Made by a program: the position numbers and the translations under genes. This document shows, piece after piece, positions 9,301 through 16,845 of a DNA stretch of 64,000 nucleotides (position 1 is its first letter; each line of letters opens with the position of its first letter). The notes under the pieces were generated by a model, which worked only from the letters and a program-made list of their open reading frames with translations, was not told where the DNA came from and searched no databases. The DNA lies in NCBI GenBank assembly GCA_902777015.1, contig CACYSA010000002.1, positions 1 through 64,000 on the forward strand, given 5' to 3'. The stretch is from an uncultured Erysipelotrichaceae bacterium (GTDB taxonomy: Bacteria; Bacillota_I; Bacilli_A; RFN20; CAG-826).

Positions 9301-9814
9301 AAAAGTTGAACCATCAACTCAAGGCGATGCCAGCAGAAAATCTGTTGAACTCACAATTCCTGCTAATAGTGATTGGACATTATATACACTCAATTTAGAT
9401 GCCTCTAAGACATATTATGGCTATGGTATCTATATGGCGACCAAGTCCGCTACAGGTTTCCTCAATGTTGATAAAGCTTTCTACTATAACGATTACGAAA
9501 GTCCAGAAATGAACTACTTCGCTAAGAATGGCTTAGCCTTAAATGGCACAATCACCGCTGGTGCAGCAACCATGACCTTTGGTCAAAACGGTGTTGTCAC
9601 ATTACATAACGATATGTTAGGTGGAGACCTTCCTGGTACATATAAGATGGCAATGAGTGGAGCCAATCAATTAATGACAATTGAAACTGCTATGGGTAAC
9701 ATTACTGGTACCTACGCCGTTAATCCTATGGGCAAAGTCACATTTACAGTTACTGCTGTTGAAGGTGATTTAGTCGCTGGTGTTAATGTCGGTGCAGTCT
9801 TAAGCAATCAATAA
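6392..9814 (+). CDS. large modular surface lipoprotein with Ig-like, InlB-type and three carbohydrate-binding-like modules
   Basis: 1140 aa. The signal peptide ends LGAC (Cys23), followed by a Ser/Pro-rich wall-spanning linker to residue about 88. An Ig-like domain (about 90-168) and an InlB B-repeat-like domain (about 169-237, with RFKGWDKDL) follow. Then comes a thrice repeated pair of a jelly-roll-like domain opening VVDNFESYE, VVDNYEQYT or YADNAETYE (near residues 240, 538, 842) and an 80-100-aa beta-rich module. The second and third jelly-roll copies share GNGWSL(L/M)GG and MQWGLFDG or LQWGLADG. No catalytic motif is seen, so it probably binds polysaccharide on the cell surface. Base composition is more GC-rich and codon use more biased than in neighbours, suggesting high expression. 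Start fixed by AGGAAG at good spacing. Confidence 0.75.
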   Translation: MNNKKKLSFLSLALALGMILGACNKPAASSQTPASSNVGPAESSLPSGNSSEQSAAPVSSSSAKPSSSAQPSSSPASSSSSSSSSVAPTAVSISVNLENVKTAYTRGEALNLTGIVVNATFSDGTSRAVHSYTTNPANGTVLDQVGEKEVVVTYKEVTTSFKVTVAAQKFTVKFVVDSAVVQTGEVEEGQTASYTGETPTKAADANAVKYRFKGWDKDLTQPITADTTFNAVFAEYAAEQVVDNFESYESNSDMADAWKVEAYTTAWGETSAAVSVGSKAAQGNKALRFDGWENGTGFRFLKHNEVGAFAKSANAIKFNLQIPSINTVKVILKGKATIMGQVQEPSFTYEFHPTTSEYVEYTIPLAASEWQLWGEAGKTIKTAADMIGAHVDDIVNYITDVGFFVQGKNDGNLPYFAFADNIRFVTIDEPAAKSEVETMGQYTRYTGLLNNGYTVKVELGANGAATATVIDMETPQQIPGNVAIDANKNMTFTSADSGATLVYKAQLKNGGQSMKFVEAGGAFAEAVTGVDLNAVQVVDNYEQYTSDGQAYYQSKPAEERSGCRGAYFSEYYAGGSASSPWGGNGWSLLGGDGSQLKLKQDQAGAHSGKNYLCLKHSKSVAFRYMQWGLFDGTAEQNNFRGSKFSFWAKTNGFVKSFKVSMYSQSKPTLQTKDNYVKVQTFEQTEAIGQWKHFEIDLNPALTYYGFMIFTEKNTSLSANEAYLYIDDVEVYTANPYATYVPPVPPVEDKVLTPGMTYIGKVAGLINAQLTIGKDNAVTLAAPGMAMNINGTYTIVEDEVTMTLGDVQYVGTIEDNAINFKSVNGTGTIAGALNNLSFNMIEYADNAETYESDGKMYYQGNKDLSQVSGARGAYHCDYYTGGSSNLSPIGGNGWSLMGGSGDQLQLDKTTAADGSQSLKMKFSTAGSMRYLQWGLADGTAVGHKGFNKLGIYMKNTTATNVSIKLYAYHIQKVEPSTQGDASRKSVELTIPANSDWTLYTLNLDASKTYYGYGIYMATKSATGFLNVDKAFYYNDYESPEMNYFAKNGLALNGTITAGAATMTFGQNGVVTLHNDMLGGDLPGTYKMAMSGANQLMTIETAMGNITGTYAVNPMGKVTFTVTAVEGDLVAGVNVGAVLSNQ

Positions 9815-9817
9815 CAC

Positions 9818-9864
9818 GCTAAATGCGTAGAACGCGTATTTGGAGGGGTAATTATTACCCCTCC
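9818..9864 (+). terminator. two hairpins after the large lipoprotein gene
   Basis: A bulged stem AAATGCGT with ACGCgtATTT is followed by a perfect 11-bp stem, GGAGGGGTAAT (9842-9852) with ATTACCCCTCC (9854-9864). No T tract follows, so it may be a Rho-independent-like end, an mRNA stabiliser, or a protein-binding palindrome 45 nt upstream of the LacI gene. Confidence 0.45.
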
Positions 9865-9896
9865 TATACTCGTATATTAATTAATAATAAATTAAA

Positions 9897-9902
9897 GATA
9901 AT
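9897..9902 (+). promoter_or_regulatory. -10 box of the LacI gene, leaderless geometry
   Basis: GATAAT ends 6 nt before the ATG at 9909 and no Shine-Dalgarno is present, so transcription would start at the ATG. Confidence 0.4.
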
Positions 9903-9908
9903 TAGAAT

Positions 9909-10883
9909 ATGAAAAAACCAACTTTAGAACAAATTGCTATAGAGTGTGGTGTGACCAAGGGTTTAGTCTCTAGAGCGTTAGGCGGTAAGAATAATGTTTC
10001 TGACACTACTAGAGAGAAAATCATTAGAAAAGCCACAGAACTCGGCTATGACACATCTAAATTAAAAGTCCATAAGGTTGCTTCTAATCGTGTCCTTTTA
10101 ATTGGCTCTAGCCGTATTTTGTTCAAGGAAGATTTCTGGCAACCCATTATTACCGCTATATCTTCCACTTTATCTAGAAGCAATTTAGATGATGGCCTTC
10201 TTAAAAAGTTAAAAGAATCATCCGTTAGTGCTTTTATCATCATCCATGTTGCCCCAAAACAAATCATGGAAACATTAGTGGCTAAAGGTAAACCAATCGT
10301 TATTGTGGATCCTAAAACATTCCATAGTGAAGCCACTCAGTTTAAGTTCTCTAACTATGATTCCTCTTATTTAGCGGTGCAACGCTTAATCCAACAAGGG
10401 CATACCAATATTGCCTTCTATGGTAGTGATTCCCATAGCCTATCCTTTAGAGAAAGACATGAAGGCTATATGGCATGTATGGAAAATCACAATAAAGAAG
10501 TCAATAAACCATGTTCAATTATCTTTAATAATGACAAAAAGAATTACGCTGATGAGCAAATGCTCATTGATGCATTAAATAATCAACCAATTACTGCGAT
10601 AGTGTGCGCGAACGATATCATCGCGTTAAACGCTATTAAAACAATTAATAGATTAGGTAAAAAGGTGCCTGAAGATATCTCTGTTATCGGCTTCGATAAC
10701 ATCAGGACTGGAGATTTTGTGACTCCAAGATTATCAACATTTAACATTCCACGCCAAGAGATTGGTGAGGAAGTAGCGAGATACGTGGCTAATTCAATTA
10801 AGTCACACCAAATCCCTTATTCTCAAATCATCATTAGATGTGACTTTATTGAAAGAGAATCTAACGTAGAAATTAAAAAGTAG
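9909..10883 (+). CDS. LacI-family transcriptional regulator of the glycan locus
   Basis: 324 aa. The N-terminal HTH (TLEQIAIECGVTKGLVSRAL) and hinge helix are followed by a periplasmic-binding-like sensor with GHTNIAFYG, FRERHEGY and VPEDISVIGFDN, all typical. It is the first gene of the sugar locus and 9 nt upstream of a GH130 gene, so it probably represses or activates the locus in response to a sugar. The first part of the sensor is short: after AISSTLSRSN the chain jumps to LDDGLLKKLKESSVSAFIII, lacking about 15 residues usually present there, which may reflect an in-frame deletion. Regulation of the downstream genes is inference. Confidence 0.85.
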   Translation: MKKPTLEQIAIECGVTKGLVSRALGGKNNVSDTTREKIIRKATELGYDTSKLKVHKVASNRVLLIGSSRILFKEDFWQPIITAISSTLSRSNLDDGLLKKLKESSVSAFIIIHVAPKQIMETLVAKGKPIVIVDPKTFHSEATQFKFSNYDSSYLAVQRLIQQGHTNIAFYGSDSHSLSFRERHEGYMACMENHNKEVNKPCSIIFNNDKKNYADEQMLIDALNNQPITAIVCANDIIALNAIKTINRLGKKVPEDISVIGFDNIRTGDFVTPRLSTFNIPRQEIGEEVARYVANSIKSHQIPYSQIIIRCDFIERESNVEIKK

Positions 10884-10892
10884 GTATTAATT

Positions 10893-11876
10893 ATGAAACA
10901 TCAAATCTATGGCAAAGAATTAGTTAATATGCCTTATGAGAAACGTCCAGAAGGATGTGATTCTCCTTTATGGAGATATTCTCAAAATCCTATTATCTCA
11001 ATGAATCCATTTCCAAATGCTTCTAGAGTCTTTAATAGTGCAGTCATGGCATATAAAGATGAATTCATTGGTGTCTTTAGAGCGGACACGAAAAACGGTA
11101 TCCCATTCTTATTCGTGGGACATTCTAAAGATGGCATCCATTTCGATTTTGAAATAGATCCAATTGTTTTCCATGATAAAGAAGGAAAACCAATTAAATT
11201 AGAATATGCTTATGATCCAAGACTCGTGGAATTAGAAGGCACATACTATATCATCTTCTGTACTTCTAACCATGGTCCAACATTAGGCATTGGTAAAACA
11301 AAAGATTTTAAAGACTTTGAACTAGTAGATAATCCATTCCTTCCATTTAATAGAAATGGTGTCTTATTCCCAAGAAAGATTAACGGGGAATATGCGATGT
11401 TCTCTCGTCCAAGTGACTCTGGTCATACACAGTTTGGTGATATCTTCCTATCTTATTCAAAAGATATGGAATATTGGGGCAAACATAGACATGTCATGGA
11501 AAGAGGATATGAATGGTGGTGCGGCACTAAGATTGGTGCGGGACCAACACCTATCGAATGTGATTTAGGTTGGTTAGTGTTCTTCCATGGCGCTAATCTC
11601 ACTTGCTCAGGTTTAGTTTATTCCATCGGTGCGGCGATTGTTGATAGAGACGATCCAAGCAAAGTATTACATAGATGCGGTAATTTCTTACTCGCTCCAG
11701 AAAAGATTTATGAAACAAGTGGTTACGTCCCAAATGTCTTGTTCCCTGTTTCATGCTTAACCGACGCTAAAACTGGACGTATCGCTATCTATGCCGGTGG
11801 TGCGGATACAGTCACAGAATTATTATTCACTGATATTGATACAGTGATTGATTACATTCTCAAATACGAAAGATAA
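10893..11876 (+). CDS. GH130 beta-mannoside phosphorylase
   Basis: 327 aa, cytoplasmic, no signal peptide. Five-bladed propeller signatures of GH130: YAYDPRLV with the probable general-acid Asp near residue 108, FPRKINGEYAMFSRPSD, and the phosphate-side KIGAGPTPIE block. GH130 enzymes split beta-mannosides with phosphate to give mannose-1-phosphate. Linkage specificity (beta-1,4 to Glc or Man, or beta-1,2) cannot be read from the sequence. It lies between lacI and the permease genes (5-nt gap), and a second GH130 gene is at 19527. Confidence 0.85.
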   Translation: MKHQIYGKELVNMPYEKRPEGCDSPLWRYSQNPIISMNPFPNASRVFNSAVMAYKDEFIGVFRADTKNGIPFLFVGHSKDGIHFDFEIDPIVFHDKEGKPIKLEYAYDPRLVELEGTYYIIFCTSNHGPTLGIGKTKDFKDFELVDNPFLPFNRNGVLFPRKINGEYAMFSRPSDSGHTQFGDIFLSYSKDMEYWGKHRHVMERGYEWWCGTKIGAGPTPIECDLGWLVFFHGANLTCSGLVYSIGAAIVDRDDPSKVLHRCGNFLLAPEKIYETSGYVPNVLFPVSCLTDAKTGRIAIYAGGADTVTELLFTDIDTVIDYILKYER

Positions 11877-11881
11877 CGATT

Positions 11882-12823
11882 ATGGAATTAACAACGATTG
11901 CGGTACGTAACAATCCATTTAGAAAACTAGGTGGCAGATTAAATAGAAGCAAATATTTAATCATGATGATTATCCCTGCCATTATTTTCTATATTGTTTT
12001 CTGTTATGTCCCAATGTATGGCGTCTTAATGGCGTTCCAAAAATTTAATCCTAAAGTCGGTATCTTTGGTTCATCATTCGTTGGCTTTGATAACTTCTTA
12101 GCCGTTTTTGAAGAACCTAAATTCTGGTTAGCTTTCAGAAATACATTAATCATTGGTTCAGTGAAGATTGTCATCTCCTTCTTAGGAGCGGTCATCATTG
12201 CTTTATTACTTAATGAATTAAGAATGATTAAAGCTAAGAAGACTATTCAAACCATTGTTACATTCCCACACTTCTTATCATGGGTTGTTGTCTCTGGTTT
12301 CGTCTTCTCCTTATTTGCCTATAATGGTGCGGTTAACTCTTTAGTGGAGGCTATGGGAGGTAGTAGAACTAACTTCCTATTAGATAAAGGCTTCTTCTTT
12401 GGCATGATATTCGCCTCTGATATATGGAAAGAAGCTGGATGGGGTAGCATTATCTATTTGGCCACTATGGCGGGTATCCCTCAAGATCAATATGAAGCTG
12501 CGGATATCGATGGCGCCACGCGTTTACAAAAGATATGGCATATTACCTTACCTGGTATTAAACCAACCGCTATCTTGCTATTAATCATGTCTGTTGGTGG
12601 TGTTCTTTCCGCTGGTTTTGATCAAATCTTAAACTTAGGTAATGATGTCTTAAGAGAAGATGTCAATATTATCGATACATATATTTATTATCACTACGTA
12701 AGTGGTTCTGGTAACGCTGGTATTGGTACAGCGATTGGCTTATTTAAATCAGTCATTTCATTCGCTTTAGTTATCAGTGTTGATAGAATCGCTAAAGCAT
12801 GTGGCGAAAGGGGTATTATCTAA
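11882..12823 (+). CDS. ABC sugar transporter permease, LplB/CUT1 type
   Basis: 313 aa with six membrane segments. The binding-protein-dependent permease EAA loop reads YEAADIDGATRLQKIWHITLPG, placed near residue 205. The opening YFIVFCYVPMYGVLMAFQKF-like segment is typical of LplB permeases that work with a long solute-binding lipoprotein. It overlaps the next permease gene by one base (TAATG). Together with the following permease, the solute-binding protein and probably the MsmX-like ATPase it forms an oligosaccharide importer. Confidence 0.88.
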   Translation: MELTTIAVRNNPFRKLGGRLNRSKYLIMMIIPAIIFYIVFCYVPMYGVLMAFQKFNPKVGIFGSSFVGFDNFLAVFEEPKFWLAFRNTLIIGSVKIVISFLGAVIIALLLNELRMIKAKKTIQTIVTFPHFLSWVVVSGFVFSLFAYNGAVNSLVEAMGGSRTNFLLDKGFFFGMIFASDIWKEAGWGSIIYLATMAGIPQDQYEAADIDGATRLQKIWHITLPGIKPTAILLLIMSVGGVLSAGFDQILNLGNDVLREDVNIIDTYIYYHYVSGSGNAGIGTAIGLFKSVISFALVISVDRIAKACGERGII

Positions 12824-13734
12824 TGAAAAGAGAAACTGAATTAGCTAGACTCCCACTTCGTCCAAGAGGTTCTTCTAGAGATAGAAAGATTCAAGGCTTA
12901 GATATCGTAATATTTGTTATTTTAGCGATTTACGCTATCTTGATTATCTTCCCATTTTGGAATGCTTTCGTTATTTCTATTTCTAGTGAAGCATCTTATT
13001 TAAAGAGCAATCTCTTATTATGGCCAACTGAATTAGATTTAAGTGCTTATCAACAAGTGTTCACTAATAATCAATTATGGTCTGGTTTTGGTATCACGAT
13101 GATTCTTTTAATCGGTGGTACTTTATATCAATTATTCTTTACAGTCATTACAGGCTATGCGATGAGTAGAAATAAATGGTTTGGTAAGAACTTTGTGATG
13201 AATATGATTTTAGTCACTATGTTCTTCGGTGGTGGTATGGTTCCTTACTATTACTTAATTAAATCATTAGGGATGATGAACACCATTTGGGTCATGATTA
13301 TCCCAGGTGCAATTGATACATTTAACATGTTACTCATGCGTAACTATTTCGCTTCCTTGCCAGCGGAAATGGAAGAAAGCGCGAAAATCGATGGTGCGAA
13401 TGACTTGGTCATCTTTGTCAAGATCTTCTTACCATTATCTCTACCAATGTTAGCGACAATTGGTTTATTCTTCGCAGTTGGTAACTGGAACTCATGGTAT
13501 AACGCGATGCTATTCATTCCAGATAGAACGGAAATTTGGCCATTACAAATGGTCTTAAGAAATATGATTGCTACTGTCTCCTCTAATATCGAAAACCCAG
13601 AAGCAGTAGATGGATTCTCACAAGGTTTAACAATGGCGAGCATCTTCTTCACTATTGTGCCTATGATGTGTTTCTATCCATTCTTACAAAGATTCTTCGT
13701 TAAAGGTATTGTCGTAGGCGCAATCAAAGGATAA
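12823..13734 (+). CDS. ABC sugar transporter permease, YtcP/CUT1 type
   Basis: 303 aa from the ATG at 12823, which overlaps the preceding stop. Six membrane segments, EAA loop MEESAKIDGANDLVIFVKIF near residue 185, and the family-typical C-terminus ending RFFVKGIVVGAIKG. Partner of the LplB-type permease. A strong Shine-Dalgarno (AGGAGG) for the solute-binding protein gene follows. Confidence 0.88.
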   Translation: MKRETELARLPLRPRGSSRDRKIQGLDIVIFVILAIYAILIIFPFWNAFVISISSEASYLKSNLLLWPTELDLSAYQQVFTNNQLWSGFGITMILLIGGTLYQLFFTVITGYAMSRNKWFGKNFVMNMILVTMFFGGGMVPYYYLIKSLGMMNTIWVMIIPGAIDTFNMLLMRNYFASLPAEMEESAKIDGANDLVIFVKIFLPLSLPMLATIGLFFAVGNWNSWYNAMLFIPDRTEIWPLQMVLRNMIATVSSNIENPEAVDGFSQGLTMASIFFTIVPMMCFYPFLQRFFVKGIVVGAIKG

Positions 13735-13756
13735 CTATAGGAGGTTATTTATAATT

Positions 13757-14917
13757 ATGAAAAACAAAAAACTCATCTATGGAGCAGTATTAACCGCTTT
13801 AATGAGCTTCAGTGCTCTTACAGGCTGTGGCAATAAAGGCGGTGAAGACAAATATGATAAAGACGGGCGTCTTATCTTAAACCTTAAAAACGTTTATTTC
13901 GACCAATGGCAAGGTGAAGATATGTACACCGATATCATTAATGAAAAGTTCGGTGTCAAAATCAACGCTAGTAACTATGCTTATGAAGACTGGGATACCA
14001 TGGTTAATACCGCGATTAATGGTAATAACTTAACCGATACCATTCAATTTAACTTAAAAGCCTATAACTTTGGTTCTACTTATGAATCATGGGTGGACTT
14101 CGGTATGTTAAAGCCATTACCTGACAATATGTCCAAATGGCCAGAACTTAAAAAGATGTTAGACGGTATATCAAATATCGACGCTTTAAAGATTGATGGT
14201 AAGTTATATGGCATTCCTATCGCTAATGATATTAATAATCCACAAAAGGACTTCTCAAACTTCACTTATGTCTATAGAAGAGACTGGGCGAAGAAGATTG
14301 ATGAAATGTATCCAGATAGAGAACCTGTCTATAGAGAAGGTGATGTCTATACATGGGATGAATTCAATAGATTATGTGATGCCTTAAATACCAACCTTAA
14401 GGCATTATCCGGTATGAACCAAGGTAGTGTTCTTGTTGATGAAGAATGGGCCTTCCCAAGTGTTACTAACTTCTATAAAGATGCTCCTCACTGCTACGCA
14501 AAAGATGACAGTGGTAAAGCCATTGCAAACTTCGCTGGAGAAAAGTATCTTGCTGGTTTAGATGTTGCTAAAGATTTAGTGAGTAATAAGAAAGTTTATT
14601 CACAAGACCAATACAACTTTGCACCAAATAAAGCGAACCAATTATATTTAGGCGGACAAGCAGCAATTCTATATGATAACTATTCCTTAGCCAACTACAT
14701 TAAACTAAGAAAGTTATTCAAGGCTTCACAAAAGTATGTTGATTTAGATGATGGTACAGCGTTCTTAAAGATTAAAGGACCAGATGGTAAGTTTGCTTTA
14801 GAAGGCACAGAAAACTGGTTCTCTATGACCATGTTTAACGCTGATATCTCTGATAAGAAACAAGAAAAGATTTTAGATATCTTAGATTACTTATTAACTG
14901 AAGAAGGGACTCCATGA
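13757..14917 (+). CDS. extracellular solute-binding lipoprotein, N-terminal part (frameshifted gene)
   Basis: 386 aa with the signal peptide ending LTGC (Cys24). This is the N-terminal three quarters of an LplA-type solute-binding protein: it catches oligosaccharide outside the membrane for the two permeases upstream. The frame ends abruptly at LLTEEGTP then TGA, in the conserved TEEG motif where such proteins normally continue for another ~120 residues. Those residues are present in the next frame (14914-15285). A single missing base near 14905-14915 explains the split. Together the parts give about 509 aa, the family length. Confidence 0.8.
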   Translation: MKNKKLIYGAVLTALMSFSALTGCGNKGGEDKYDKDGRLILNLKNVYFDQWQGEDMYTDIINEKFGVKINASNYAYEDWDTMVNTAINGNNLTDTIQFNLKAYNFGSTYESWVDFGMLKPLPDNMSKWPELKKMLDGISNIDALKIDGKLYGIPIANDINNPQKDFSNFTYVYRRDWAKKIDEMYPDREPVYREGDVYTWDEFNRLCDALNTNLKALSGMNQGSVLVDEEWAFPSVTNFYKDAPHCYAKDDSGKAIANFAGEKYLAGLDVAKDLVSNKKVYSQDQYNFAPNKANQLYLGGQAAILYDNYSLANYIKLRKLFKASQKYVDLDDGTAFLKIKGPDGKFALEGTENWFSMTMFNADISDKKQEKILDILDYLLTEEGTP

Positions 14918-15285
14918 CAGGTCAATACGCCACTAAAACTAATGGTGCTAAATATTTAAGATATATGGCGACCTTAGGTAACGATACAAAGAGTTTTGAT
15001 CCATTTACTGAACAAGATGCTTATCAATTACTTACTAAATGGCAAGAAGAAATGAAAACCGCAAAAGCAGCTGGTAACTTACGTGTCGTTAAAGAACCAG
15101 CCGATATATCTTGGATGTCTACTCCTACAAAGAACGATAAGACAGAAGGTTTATTAAACGACGCTAATACCGCGGTCTTAAAATATTGCTTCGATAAGAT
15201 CTCTCTTGATGCTTATAAGAAGGAATTTGAAAACAATAACTGGAAGAAAGTTTTAGACGAAATTAACGCTAAGTTAGGAAAATAA
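14914..15285 (+). CDS. solute-binding protein, C-terminal part in a shifted frame
   Basis: 123 aa that starts with an ATG overlapping the stop of the first part (ATGA). It has no signal peptide and looks like the C-terminal lobe of the LplA-type binding protein (TKWQEEMKTAKAAGNL, ending DEINAKLGK). There is no Shine-Dalgarno and no slippery heptamer at the junction, so a one-base deletion or sequencing error is more likely than programmed frameshifting. If the lesion is real, the importer may lack a working binding protein unless the halves reassociate. Confidence 0.7.
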   Translation: MTGQYATKTNGAKYLRYMATLGNDTKSFDPFTEQDAYQLLTKWQEEMKTAKAAGNLRVVKEPADISWMSTPTKNDKTEGLLNDANTAVLKYCFDKISLDAYKKEFENNNWKKVLDEINAKLGK

Positions 15286-15288
15286 ACT

Positions 15289-16842
15289 ATGAAACAAAGG
15301 ACTAAGAAAATTGTCTCCCTTCTATTGTTGTCCTCTTCCATTATCGCTATGGCGGGATGTAATCAATCTAAAGGCAAGGTCAATAAAGATAACCTTGTCT
15401 TCGATAAAGAACATATCGTCCTCGATAATTTTGAAGGCTTAGGTGTGGAATGGGGTACCTATGAGGACCCTGATAAACTTTCTAGTGGCTCTTGGGAAAG
15501 ATCCTTAAAAATTATGGATCGACTTAATCCTCAAGTGACTAGATGCATGCTTAACTATGACTGGTTTATCACTAATTTTGATGATAAATACGATAGCGAC
15601 ACATCTAACGATACATGGGAGTATAACTTCAGCAACAAGCTGATGAATAACACCATTGATGTCTTAAGATATTGTGATGATCACGATATTGACGTCGCTT
15701 TTGGCTGCTGGAACGTTCCTGGTAGTTTAGGTAAAGACGAATACAATATGTTTACCAAAGTTACTAGTGATCCAAGATGGGCCACGATGACCGCGGATAT
15801 CTTAGAATATCTCATTAAGTTCCAAGGCATTAAATGTATTAAATACTTCGTTAATTCTAACGAACCAAACTATTCCGGTGTCGAAGGTAAATCTAAAAAC
15901 TATAACAATACCTTTGATATCTGGGCACAAGGCGTTAAAAACGTTAGAAAGGCTCTAGATGATAGAGGCTTTAATAACATCAAAATTATCGGTGGTGATA
16001 CCACTGGTTTTGAAGGCACAACTGAATACTTTAATGGTATTTCCACGAACGATGAATTAAAAGAAGCGGTGGGCGATTATGGTTTCCACGTTTACTGCCC
16101 AAATATGATTATTGATACTGGTGATCTCGCTGTTCGTATAAGAGATATTTACGACAAAGTTAAAAAGAATGATAAGGAATTAGGCGTGAAACGTATCCCA
16201 CATATTTGGGAAGCTGGTTTATATGATGGTAAAAACGCTGAAACCGATAGCAACGCTTATATTGCTAACTATTCATATGGTCTTAGAATGGCGGACTACA
16301 CTTTACAGTGTGCTATCGCGGGTGTTAACTCAATTGTCTATTGGGACTTTGATGATGGCATGCACTTTATGTATAACGCGGATGGCACAATGACGTCTAA
16401 AGGTTGGGGCATGTTCTCTTCCTTATCTACTGATAGTGCCATGAAACAAAGATTAAGGCCTTGGTACCATAGTAGTGTTCTTCTCACTAACTTAATGAGA
16501 AAAGGTAGCAAGATTATTGATAACCCTGCTAATGATCCAGAAATCGATAATACATTTAGAAGTATGGCGGTAGTAGGTGAAGATAATACTTACGCTGGTG
16601 TTGTGGCTATTAATAGAGGCATATTACCAGTCACTAAGACATTTAGAGTGGCGGAAGAATTCTTAAGTAACGCTACTACACCAAATAAGATTTATGTTTA
16701 TATCTACAATGAAAGTGATTTAAAGATTGGTGAAGATGGCTTTGTCAAAGAGAACCAAGTTTTAGATTTATCATTAAAAGATGAAATCGAAATCAGCGTT
16801 CCACAAAACTCTATGGTCATTCTTTCCTCTAAGGAGCTATAA
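15289..16842 (+). CDS. clan GH-A glycoside hydrolase lipoprotein
   Basis: 517 aa. Lipoprotein signal ends MAGC (Cys24). A TIM-barrel glycosidase: VNSNEPN gives the acid/base Glu near residue 192 at the end of strand 4, and HIWEAGLYDG gives a nucleophile candidate Glu near 308 (strand 7). The opening DNFEGLGVEWG and a C-terminal beta-sandwich (about 420-517) resemble GH30/GH39-like enzymes. I cannot name the family. In this locus it is the best candidate for the surface enzyme that cuts the polysaccharide before import. It begins 3 nt after the solute-binding gene. Confidence 0.72.
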   Translation: MKQRTKKIVSLLLLSSSIIAMAGCNQSKGKVNKDNLVFDKEHIVLDNFEGLGVEWGTYEDPDKLSSGSWERSLKIMDRLNPQVTRCMLNYDWFITNFDDKYDSDTSNDTWEYNFSNKLMNNTIDVLRYCDDHDIDVAFGCWNVPGSLGKDEYNMFTKVTSDPRWATMTADILEYLIKFQGIKCIKYFVNSNEPNYSGVEGKSKNYNNTFDIWAQGVKNVRKALDDRGFNNIKIIGGDTTGFEGTTEYFNGISTNDELKEAVGDYGFHVYCPNMIIDTGDLAVRIRDIYDKVKKNDKELGVKRIPHIWEAGLYDGKNAETDSNAYIANYSYGLRMADYTLQCAIAGVNSIVYWDFDDGMHFMYNADGTMTSKGWGMFSSLSTDSAMKQRLRPWYHSSVLLTNLMRKGSKIIDNPANDPEIDNTFRSMAVVGEDNTYAGVVAINRGILPVTKTFRVAEEFLSNATTPNKIYVYIYNESDLKIGEDGFVKENQVLDLSLKDEIEISVPQNSMVILSSKEL

Positions 16843-16845
16843 ACT

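Noticed and set aside
14900-14920. Programmed ribosomal frameshift in the solute-binding protein gene
   Set aside because: No slippery heptamer and no obvious stimulatory structure at the overlap. A one-base deletion explains it better.
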